Shown: in pieces, positions 9,003-17,611 of the stretch
Position numbering within the stretch: position 1 is the stretch's first letter
Layout: each line of letters begins with the position of its first letter
Source of the DNA: Mycolicibacterium sp. P9-22
Lineage (GTDB): Bacteria; Actinomycetota; Actinomycetes; Mycobacteriales; Mycobacteriaceae
DNA length: 64,000 nt
Assembly: GCF_008329585.1 (NCBI RefSeq)
Contig: NZ_NPKP01000002.1
Coordinates: 372,001 to 436,000 of the forward strand
Direction: 5' to 3'
Notes under the pieces: model-generated
What the model was told of the DNA's origin: nothing
Seen by the model: the letters and a program-made list of their open reading frames with translations, nothing else
Databases searched by the model: none
Translations under genes and position numbers: made by a program

Positions 9003-9162
9003 CTAGGGTCGGGGTGTGATGTTGTCAACAGTGGAAGCGAGAGAGTTGACAATCAGCCTCGATCAGGTCTTAAAGCGCTAGATTGCGACGATTTCGCTGT
9101 CGCATCCGCGTCGCGCTGCCTTGGATCAAACCCGCAGAGCGCGTCGTTCTGGTTCCATGGAA

Positions 9163-9178
9163 GTTAATTGGTGTTAAC
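9163..9178. promoter_or_regulatory. putative fourth TetR operator
   Basis: GTTAATTGGTGTTAAC shares the outer GTTAA and TTAAC arms and the 16-bp length of the perfect site at 6477-6492. It lies between the 3' end of the Lrp gene and the MFS promoter region. Confidence 0.5.
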
Positions 9179-9200
9179 GACGCCCGATGGGCATATCAGG

Positions 9201-9683
9201 TCAATCGTTGTCGAGGAGTTGTTGGAGCAGCGGCGTGAGGCGATAGTCGACCAGTTTCCGCATGACCAGTGAGGTTGTCGTCTTCTCCACACCATCGATG
9301 TCGAGGATGCGGCCGGCGATGCGATACAGGTCGTCGGCATCGCGGGCGACGACATGAACGAGCAGGTCGGCGACGCCGCTGAGGCCGTCCACCTCGACTA
9401 CTTCAGGGATTCCTTTGAGTTCCTGCGCGATTCGGGACAGCATCCGCTGCATGACACTGGTGAGGATGAATGCGCTCAGCGGATAGCCGATGGCAGCCGG
9501 GTCGATACGGCGTTCGAATGCCTGCAGCACACCTTGCCCTTCGAGTCTGCCGAGCCGGGCCTGCACCGTGTTCCGGGACAGACCCGTCTTGTCGGCCAGG
9601 GCGATCACCGTTGCCCGTGGATCGTCGTTGAGCGCGCTGAGGATCCGAGCGTCGAGAGCGTCGACGGCAAATGGCCTTGGCAT
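9201..9683 (-). CDS. Lrp/AsnC-family transcriptional regulator
   Basis: A 160-residue feast/famine regulator. The N-terminal winged helix-turn-helix includes LDARILSALNDDPRATV and the recognition helix LSRNTVQARLGRLEGQGV (roughly residues 10-55). The C-terminal half has the RAM/AsnC ligand-binding pattern with VVEVDGLSGVADLLVHV. Such proteins form octamers and respond to amino acids or 2-oxoacids. It is divergent from the E1/E2 genes of a 2-oxoacid dehydrogenase, so it probably controls them in response to an amino acid or its keto acid. The 265-bp divergent spacer holds a perfect CAGTGG-T-CCACTG palindrome at 9768-9780. Confidence 0.88.
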   Translation of the reverse strand: MPRPFAVDALDARILSALNDDPRATVIALADKTGLSRNTVQARLGRLEGQGVLQAFERRIDPAAIGYPLSAFILTSVMQRMLSRIAQELKGIPEVVEVDGLSGVADLLVHVVARDADDLYRIAGRILDIDGVEKTTTSLVMRKLVDYRLTPLLQQLLDND

Positions 9684-9767
9684 TGTGACAACCTCCGACG
9701 ACCGGTGAGGGCGCGATAGTGTGCAGAATGCTGAGATCCTGCGATCGGTATTGCCTGAATTGTATTG

Positions 9768-9780
9768 CAGTGGTCCACTG
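9768..9780. promoter_or_regulatory. palindrome in lrp-E1 divergent promoter region
   Basis: CAGTGGTCCACTG is a perfect inverted repeat with six-base arms and a one-base centre. Just upstream TATTGC occurs twice (9750-9755 and 9763-9768). Either could be an Lrp-type contact site; the assignment is inferred from position only. Confidence 0.4.
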
Positions 9781-9948
9781 AAGTTCGATTTCTCACAAGG
9801 AATCTCGACAAGCGGACGGCGCCACGCCGCTGCAGCGGTAGCGCGGTTCCCACCGGGACCGCCTGCCCGTCACCACCGATCCTGCCTCGCTCACGAACTG
9901 GGCCGGGGGATCGGTGCGGTGCCAGAAACTCACAGGCAAGGATCACAA

Positions 9949-12294
9949 ATGATGAACGGCGCTCGCACGCTCGACCACCAGATGTCGCAACACTCCCCGA
10001 CCGTGATCGACCCAGCAGCGCTGGCAGAGATCGAGACGCGCGTGTTGTGGCTGTCGACGGCGATGATTCACCACGCCAATCGGGTTCGTCCGAATCCGAC
10101 GGGGCTGAAGGTGGGTGGTCATCAGGCGTCGTGCGCCTCGATGGTGTCGATCATGACCTCGTTGTGGTTCGAACAGCTCCGTCCCGGTGACCGGGTATCG
10201 GTCAAACCCCATGCATCACCGGTGTTGCACGGCATCAACTATCTGCTCGGCGAGTTGGACCAGAAGTATCTGACGACCTTGCGGGAGTTCGGAGGGCTGC
10301 AGTCGTACCCCAGCAGGGTGAAAGACCCGGATCCCGTCGACTATTCGACGGGGTCGGTGGGCATTGGTGCGACCGCGCCGATCTGGGGTGCGATCGCGCG
10401 ACGGTACGTGGACACGACCTTCGGCCATGCCGGAACGGGGCGCCAGTATTCGCTGGTCGGTGACGCCGAACTGGACGAGGGTGCGGTGTGGGAAGCCATC
10501 CTCGACACGTCCGTGGCCGAGCTCGGTGAGATCGTCTGGATCGTCGACCTGAACCGGCAGTCTCTCGACCGGGTGGTGCCCAACATTGCCGCCGGTCGCC
10601 TCGACGCGATGTTCTCGGCCGCCGGGTGGCAGGTGATCACCGTCAAGTTCGGCAGACTGCTGGAGGACTTGTTCACGCGCCCCGGCGGCCCGGCGTTGCG
10701 TTCCCGGATCCTCAACATGCCGAATCCGGAGTACCAGCGGCTGCTGCGATGTGACGCCGCGCAGCTGCGGGCGCGGCTGCCTGGTGACGAACCGGATGCG
10801 GCAGAGGTGGCGTCGCTGATCGACGGCCTCGACGACGACACCCTGGTCCGGGCGATCCGCAACCTCGGCGGTCATGACCTCGACGCGCTGCGCGCGGCGT
10901 ACGAGCAGATCGATGACACCCGCCCCACGGTGATCATCGCCTACACCATCAAGGGCCACCGCCTGCCCACCCAGGGCCACCCGCAGAATCACTCGTCGCT
11001 GCTGACGGTCGAGCAGTACGAGCAACTGAGCGCCGAGCTGAACATGGACCCTGCGGATCCGTGGGCGAGGTTCGACCCGGACGGCGTCGCGGGCCGGGCT
11101 TGCGCTGCTGTGGCGCAGCGGCTGTGCCGAGATTCTGTCGAATTGGCAACGCCTCCTGCGGTTCCGGCGGACATCGGCCGTACCCCGTCGGGCACCTCGA
11201 CCACCCAGGCCGCCCTGGGCAGGGCGCTGCTCGACCTGTCCCGGCAGGCACCGGAGGCCGCGAAACGCGTGGTCACCGTCAGCCCCGACGTCTCCTCGAC
11301 CACCAACCTGGCGGGCTGGCTGAACAAGGTCGGCGTGTGGTCACCGAACGAGCGGCGCAACTGGTTCGACGACGACGCCGAAACGATCATGCACTGGCGG
11401 GAGAAGCCCACCGGCCAGCACATGGAACTGGGGATCGCCGAGACCAACCTGGTGGGATTGATGGGTGAACTCGGCGCCACCTGGAGCCGGTGGGGACAGC
11501 CGCTGTTCCCGATCGGCGTGATGTATGACCCGTTCGTCGAGCGCGCCCTGGAGCCGTGGTCCTACGGCATCTACGCCGGCGGGCAGTCGATCCTGGTCGG
11601 CACGCCGTCGGGCGTCACTCTTGCCGCCGAGGGCGGCGCGCATCAGTCGATCAAGACGCCGTCCATCGGGCTCGAGCAGCCCGGCTGCGTCAGCTTCGAA
11701 CCGGCCTTCGCGATCGATCTTGAGTGGACGCTGCTCGACAGCATCTCGCGATTGGGCCGCCCGGACGGCTCTTCTTCGTATCTGCGCCTGTCGACCCGCC
11801 CCGTCGACCAGACCCTCGCCGCGGTGCCGACCGATCCGGCGGCACGAGAACGCCGCCGGCGTCAGGTGGTCGCCGGCGGCTACCCGCTGCGCCACACCGG
11901 CAGCCCCGCGGTGACGCTGGTCGGAATGGGTGCAGTGATCACCGAAACCCTCACCGCCGCCGACCGGTTGGCTGAACAGGGGATCGAAGCCGACGTCATG
12001 TGTGTCACCAGCCCCGGGTTGTTGTTCGAGGCGGTGCAAGCACGACGCGGCCTGTCCAACGGTCCGTCGTGGATCCTCGAGCACGTGTTTCCGGCATCTC
12101 GGGCGGCACCGATGGTGACCGTGCTGGATGGTCATCCGCACACCTTGGCGTTCCTGGCCGGCATCAACCGTGTCCCCGCTGCCGCGCTCGGGGTCAGCCG
12201 TTTCGGGCAGGTCGGAACCCTTGACGACGTCTACCGCTACCACGGCATCGACACCGACAGCATCGTCCGCGCCGCTCTCGACCTCACCGATTGA
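9949..12294 (+). CDS. homodimeric-type 2-oxoacid (pyruvate) dehydrogenase E1 component
   Basis: A 781-residue thiamine-diphosphate enzyme of the AceE/transketolase-like type, with both halves of the E1 on one chain. The ThDP/magnesium motif is VGDAELDEG through WIVDLNRQSLD near residues 165-200. The C-terminal transketolase-like domain contains GIAETNLVGLMGELG and ends with a segment like the AceE C-terminus (GVSRFGQVGTLDDVYRYHG). AceE proteins are usually near 890-930 residues, so this one is short. ATG at 9949 follows AAGGA at a good distance; an in-frame extension to 9721 has no ribosome-binding site. The E2 gene follows after 17 bp. No E3 is in the window, so a housekeeping lipoamide dehydrogenase would have to serve. 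The 2-oxoacid used is unknown. Confidence 0.83.
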   Translation: MMNGARTLDHQMSQHSPTVIDPAALAEIETRVLWLSTAMIHHANRVRPNPTGLKVGGHQASCASMVSIMTSLWFEQLRPGDRVSVKPHASPVLHGINYLLGELDQKYLTTLREFGGLQSYPSRVKDPDPVDYSTGSVGIGATAPIWGAIARRYVDTTFGHAGTGRQYSLVGDAELDEGAVWEAILDTSVAELGEIVWIVDLNRQSLDRVVPNIAAGRLDAMFSAAGWQVITVKFGRLLEDLFTRPGGPALRSRILNMPNPEYQRLLRCDAAQLRARLPGDEPDAAEVASLIDGLDDDTLVRAIRNLGGHDLDALRAAYEQIDDTRPTVIIAYTIKGHRLPTQGHPQNHSSLLTVEQYEQLSAELNMDPADPWARFDPDGVAGRACAAVAQRLCRDSVELATPPAVPADIGRTPSGTSTTQAALGRALLDLSRQAPEAAKRVVTVSPDVSSTTNLAGWLNKVGVWSPNERRNWFDDDAETIMHWREKPTGQHMELGIAETNLVGLMGELGATWSRWGQPLFPIGVMYDPFVERALEPWSYGIYAGGQSILVGTPSGVTLAAEGGAHQSIKTPSIGLEQPGCVSFEPAFAIDLEWTLLDSISRLGRPDGSSSYLRLSTRPVDQTLAAVPTDPAARERRRRQVVAGGYPLRHTGSPAVTLVGMGAVITETLTAADRLAEQGIEADVMCVTSPGLLFEAVQARRGLSNGPSWILEHVFPASRAAPMVTVLDGHPHTLAFLAGINRVPAAALGVSRFGQVGTLDDVYRYHGIDTDSIVRAALDLTD

Positions 12295-12311
12295 CCTGGA
12301 GAGACGATCAC

Positions 12312-13367
12312 ATGCCCGACCCTCACACCACCACGACGCTGGTCCTGCCCGAACTCGGCGACCATGTCGCCGAGGCCACGATCACCCGGTGGCTCAAGAA
12401 CCCCGGCGACGCTGTCGAGCACGGCGAACCACTGCTCGAAGTGTCCACCGACAAGGTAGAAACCGAGATTCCGGCCCCGGCCGCGGGAATGCTCGTCGAG
12501 ATCCTCGCTCCCGAGAACGAGGTCGTCGAAATCGGTGCGGCGTTGGCCGTTGTGGCGAGTACGAGCGGTCCTCCGGAGCCGGAAACGGCGGCATCGAAGG
12601 AGAACTGGGTTGCGGCCCCCGAGCCGTCGGCGGAGGCGGCACCGGACAGCGGCCCCACCGTGCACAAGCTGTCCAGGATTCGCCGGACGATCGCACGGCG
12701 GATGCTCGAATCACTGCAGACATCAGCACAATTGACGACGGTCGTCGAAGCCGACGTCACCCAGATCGCGCGGTTACGGTCACAGCACAAGGACGACTTC
12801 CACCACCGCACCGGAGTGAAACTGTCGTTCCTACCGTTCTTCGTTGCCGCCGCGGTCGACGCACTCGCCGAGCACCCCGTTGTGAATTCCTCGCTGGACA
12901 GCGACTGCACCGAAGTCACCTACCACGGTGAGGTGCACCTCGGGATGGCCGTCGACAGCGACAAGGGGCTGATGGTTCCTGTCATCCGCAACGCCGCCGC
13001 CTTGAGCATTTCGGAACTGGCACGGGCCATTGCCGAGTCAGCCGAACGAGTCCGACTGGGCACGATCCGGCCGGACGACCTGTCCGGCGGTACCTTCACC
13101 ATCACCAATACCGGTAGCCGTGGCGCACTGTTCGACACCCCCATCATCAACCAGCCACAGTCCGCCATCCTCGGGCTGGGAACCGTCGTCGAACGCGTGG
13201 TGCCGATCCGGGGTGAGACCGAGGACCTCGAGATCGGGGTGCGGTCGACGGTGTATCTGTCACTGTCCTACGACCACCGGATCGTCGATGGCGCCGATGC
13301 AGCCCGTTATCTGACGGCAGTCAAGCAGCGGCTCTCCACTGGCTACGTCACGGCGGACCTGCGATGA
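12312..13367 (+). CDS. 2-oxoacid dehydrogenase E2 (dihydrolipoyl acyltransferase), compact form
   Basis: A 351-residue E2. A single lipoyl domain occupies about residues 1-80, with the lipoylated Lys in VSTDKVETEIP. After a Pro/Ala/Glu-rich linker the catalytic domain begins directly at LSRIRRTIARRMLES and carries the active-site SYDHRIVDGADAARYL near the C-terminus. The roughly 35-residue peripheral-subunit-binding domain normally lying between lipoyl and catalytic domains is not recognisable, which is unusual. ATG at 12312 has GGAGAG upstream. It is the partner of the E1 encoded just before it and would pass the acyl group to CoA. Confidence 0.85.
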   Translation: MPDPHTTTTLVLPELGDHVAEATITRWLKNPGDAVEHGEPLLEVSTDKVETEIPAPAAGMLVEILAPENEVVEIGAALAVVASTSGPPEPETAASKENWVAAPEPSAEAAPDSGPTVHKLSRIRRTIARRMLESLQTSAQLTTVVEADVTQIARLRSQHKDDFHHRTGVKLSFLPFFVAAAVDALAEHPVVNSSLDSDCTEVTYHGEVHLGMAVDSDKGLMVPVIRNAAALSISELARAIAESAERVRLGTIRPDDLSGGTFTITNTGSRGALFDTPIINQPQSAILGLGTVVERVVPIRGETEDLEIGVRSTVYLSLSYDHRIVDGADAARYLTAVKQRLSTGYVTADLR

Positions 13368-13388
13368 CCGACGGCCCCGAATGAGCGG

Positions 13389-13413
13389 TCCCCCGCCAGC
13401 GGGAGGTGCTCCC
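13389..13413. repeat. short palindromic REP-like element, copy 1
   Basis: The 25-bp block around CGCCAGCGGGAGGTG matches 55398-55422 with two differences. It contains a small C-rich/G-rich inverted repeat. Copy 1 is intergenic, after the E2 gene; copy 2 lies inside eutC. Confidence 0.6.
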
Positions 13414-13417
13414 AGCA

Positions 13418-13452
13418 AAAGTGCCCCAAATCAGGTCGATTTGGGGCACTTT
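13418..13452. terminator. bidirectional hairpin terminator between E2 and groEL1
   Basis: Fifteen-base arms starting AAAGTGCCCC pair perfectly around a five-base loop (AGGTC), with A-runs and T-runs at the outer ends. It lies between two convergent genes and can serve both. Confidence 0.88.
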
Positions 13453-13480
13453 GCGTCTGCTCGCGCAGAAATATCTTTAC

Positions 13481-15195
<1,715 letters not shown>

Positions 15196-15204
15196 CACGG
15201 GTGC

Positions 15205-15504
15205 TTACTTGTTGACGACAGCCAGCACGTCACGCGCGGAGAGGATCAGGTACTCCTCGCCGCCGTACTTGATCTCGGTGCCGCCGTACTTGCTGTAGAT
15301 GACGGTGTCACCTTCGGCAACGTCCAGGGGGATCCGCTTCTCGCCATCCTCGTCCCAGCGGCCGGGGCCAACTGCGACGACGGTGCCTTCCTGCGGCTTT
15401 TCCTTGGCGGTGTCGGGGATGACCAGACCGGAAGCGGTCGTGGTCTCGGCCTCGTTGGCCTGTACGAGGATCTTGTCCTCGAGTGGCTTGATGTTGACTG
15501 CCAC
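15205..15504 (-). CDS. groES: co-chaperonin GroES (Hsp10)
   Basis: A 99-residue protein, essentially the standard mycobacterial GroES. It includes the mobile-loop region with [20 protein letters not shown], the [12 protein letters not shown] roof segment and the C-terminal [13 protein letters not shown]. It forms the heptameric lid for the GroEL chamber. Translation starts at GTG 15504, giving [10 protein letters not shown], with GGAGGG nine bases upstream. It is the first gene of the groES-groEL1 operon, with a CIRCE operator and promoter upstream. Confidence 0.97.
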   Translation of the reverse strand: MAVNIKPLEDKILVQANEAETTTASGLVIPDTAKEKPQEGTVVAVGPGRWDEDGEKRIPLDVAEGDTVIYSKYGGTEIKYGGEEYLILSARDVLAVVNK

Positions 15505-15640
15505 GATGGGAGCCCTCCACTTAGTTGGGTATAGGAGTCCGGATCGGATCCGGGTCCTCATGGTTTTCAGGTGTTCGGCATGCGTCCGTACCTTCGCTCC
15601 GTCGTCGCGGGTGCCGGCGCTGGGGTGGGTCGCTTGCCAC

Positions 15641-15672
15641 CTAGCACTCTATACATGAGAGTGCTAGCACTC
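15641..15672 (-). promoter_or_regulatory. CIRCE (HrcA operator) at the groES promoter
   Basis: CTAGCACTC at 15641-15649 and GAGTGCTAG at 15659-15667 form a perfect 9-N9-9 inverted repeat, the CIRCE consensus. A third half-site, CTAGCACTC at 15664-15672, overlaps the right arm. On the minus strand TTGAGT and TATAGA flank the arm and may be the -35 and -10 boxes, so HrcA binding would occlude the promoter. Confidence 0.93.
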
Positions 15673-15692
15673 AAGGTTGGGTTGTGCAGGCG

Positions 15693-17255
15693 CTATGCCG
15701 CGGCCGCCAGGACCACGAGTCCGTAGGCCACCGCGAAGCGGTGACCCAGCCGGGCACCGACATTTCCGCGGCCCACAGTGACGTCGGCACCGAGCTGCTC
15801 AGCCAGCGCCCGGACGAGTTCGTCGTCGCCGGCTCCCCCGCCGACGAGCAGCAATCCGGTCGCGCCGGCGGCCACCTGCTGCACACCTCGTGTCACATTG
15901 CCGCCGATCACCAGGCGCTTGGCCGCCAGCCGCCAGCTGCGCCACTCCGCACCGGACAGCGCCGAGGTGAACGGCAGCAGCCCACTGGGCGCCGCCGCCA
16001 ACAGCCAGCCGGTGCAGCGCCCGTCGATCGGAGTGTCCAGGAACCGGCGCCGGCCGTGTTCGTCCTCGACGAGTTGCACCGTCACCGCGGTGACCGCTTC
16101 CGCGCGTTTGGCGTATTCGGCAGCGCTGGTCGAGATGTCCAGCGCCGCCGCGGTCGCCGTCGTCAGCAGTTGACCCGCGCCCGGCAGCACCACCCGGTCG
16201 GCCTCGGCCACGACGTCGACGGTGCCGCCGCCGACGTCCACCACCACGACCTCCGCCGGGAGTCCAGGGGTGGTCAGCGCACCGGCCCGCGCCGCGTCGG
16301 CTTCGGACTCGATGCGCGTGACGGGCACACCCAGGGCGTCGGCGAGCACGTCGGCATCCGCCGGCGGTCCACCGTCGTCGCCCATCACCGCCATGACCAG
16401 GTTGTCGACGGCCACCGCCCCACGCCGCGAATTCGCTTGGGCGGCAATGTCGGCCAGGTGGATGACATGGGCCGACCCGGCGGGCGGCTCGGGTGTGAGC
16501 GCCGGCTCGGTCAACACGGCCGAGTCGCGCAGCAGGACCACCGCACACACGCTGTCGAAGAGCCGTTCGGCGACCACCCGGGCGTCGGCGCGCTCGTCGT
16601 CGCCCAGCCCGAAGACGTCGGCCAGCCAGAACGGGTCGGTGAGCCGCTGCAGCGGGGACACTCCCTCCCGCACTTCGACGGCGACCAGCGTCGCCGCCAG
16701 CACCTGCTCCACGTCGACGTCGTCGACCACCGGTACGGGGGTGGCCAACCGGTTGGACACCAACACGGCCTCGTCATTGGCGGTGAGGACGGCCGCGACG
16801 TTGCGACCCGCCGCGACAGCAGCATTCACCAAGTCGGCCACCTCCGCGTAACCGCGCTGCGCACCCGCACAGGCGATGACGGGCCGGTCCGGATCGGCCG
16901 AATCGAGGCACTCGACCGCCACCGGGACGCCCACTCCCGCGGCGTCACCGGCGGTGGTCGCCGCCGACCGCGTCGCGATGGCGAGCCGGCCGGTGCGCTG
17001 CGCCTGCAATTGGACGCGTTCGACGCTGGAGCGCACCGGACGGGTCGGCGCGAAGGCCGCCTGGTCGACCGTCAGCCCGTGCCTGTCGGCCAGCCGCCGG
17101 ACGAGCTGCGCGGCCCCCTGGACCGCCCGCACCGAACCCTTGCCGCCACGCGTCGGGGTGCGCGCGCTCGCCACGATTTCGAGGTCGGCCCCGGCACGGC
17201 ACAACACCACCTCGGTGGTCGCGTTGCCGATGTCGACACCGGCCCACACCGTCAT
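15693..17255 (-). CDS. diol dehydratase-type reactivase ATPase (locus A, shortened)
   Basis: A 520-residue protein of the diol/glycerol dehydratase reactivating-factor large subunit family (DdrA/PduG). The N-terminal actin-like phosphate motif is WAGVDIGNATTEVVL, the middle has VVVVDVGGGTVDVV (second phosphate loop), and the C-terminal part carries VGGGAGDDELVRALAEQLGA. Reactivases exchange damaged for fresh adenosylcobalamin using ATP. This copy is about 100 residues shorter than the locus B copy (621), and no small reactivase subunit is encoded beside it. Its ATG overlaps the stop of the small dehydratase subunit by four bases (ATGA), so it is coupled to the enzyme genes. Confidence 0.83.
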   Translation of the reverse strand: MTVWAGVDIGNATTEVVLCRAGADLEIVASARTPTRGGKGSVRAVQGAAQLVRRLADRHGLTVDQAAFAPTRPVRSSVERVQLQAQRTGRLAIATRSAATTAGDAAGVGVPVAVECLDSADPDRPVIACAGAQRGYAEVADLVNAAVAAGRNVAAVLTANDEAVLVSNRLATPVPVVDDVDVEQVLAATLVAVEVREGVSPLQRLTDPFWLADVFGLGDDERADARVVAERLFDSVCAVVLLRDSAVLTEPALTPEPPAGSAHVIHLADIAAQANSRRGAVAVDNLVMAVMGDDGGPPADADVLADALGVPVTRIESEADAARAGALTTPGLPAEVVVVDVGGGTVDVVAEADRVVLPGAGQLLTTATAAALDISTSAAEYAKRAEAVTAVTVQLVEDEHGRRRFLDTPIDGRCTGWLLAAAPSGLLPFTSALSGAEWRSWRLAAKRLVIGGNVTRGVQQVAAGATGLLLVGGGAGDDELVRALAEQLGADVTVGRGNVGARLGHRFAVAYGLVVLAAAA

Positions 17256-17611
17256 CGCAGCAGGCCGCGCCGCCGATACACGACCGCGGCCTCACGGACC
17301 AGGGCGGCGCAGGTGGGAGCGTCGTGCGCGTCCAGACGGCCCGCCAACTCCTGCAGTTCGTCGAACGACGAGCGACCGGGGCGCAGCGCCTCGTAGGCCG
17401 CGAGCATGTCCTCGGCGCCGAGCGCGGTCATCTCGGCGGCGCGACGAAGGTTCAGGCCCAGTTGCACCGACCCGCTGCGTTCGGCGTTCGCCGCCTGCTT
17501 CAGCAGGGTCTCCCGGCTGATCCGGATGTCATCCAGGAACAGTTCGCCGTTGCAGGCGGCCTCGACGGTGACATCGCTGACGTGGCGACCCGAATGTGAC
17601 AGCGTGGTCAT
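17252..17611 (-). CDS. diol dehydratase small subunit (PduE-like), locus A
   Basis: A 119-residue homologue of the diol/glycerol dehydratase gamma subunit. The family signature is clear: ELFLDDIRISRETLLKQA, LGLNLRRAAEMTALGAEDML, then YEALRPGRSSFDELQELAGRL, ending VREAAVVYRRRGLL. It aligns with the 142-residue small subunit at 63071 but lacks much of that protein's N-terminal extension. Both ends overlap neighbouring genes by four bases (ATGA), so fused large/medium subunit, small subunit and reactivase form one tight operon. Confidence 0.87.
   Translation of the reverse strand: MTTLSHSGRHVSDVTVEAACNGELFLDDIRISRETLLKQAANAERSGSVQLGLNLRRAAEMTALGAEDMLAAYEALRPGRSSFDELQELAGRLDAHDAPTCAALVREAAVVYRRRGLLR

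Larger units (their letters stand above)
8709..9200. other. 492-bp non-coding region upstream of the MFS gene
   Basis: No convincing gene was found on either strand. On the minus strand TTGACC (8821-8816) and TATAGA (8800-8795), separated by 15 bp, form a candidate promoter 87 bp before the MFS start. Two TetR-type operators occur farther upstream at 8987-9002 and 9163-9178. The distance from the first operator to the MFS start, about 280 bp, is unusually long, so a leader transcript or small RNA is possible. Confidence 0.5.
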
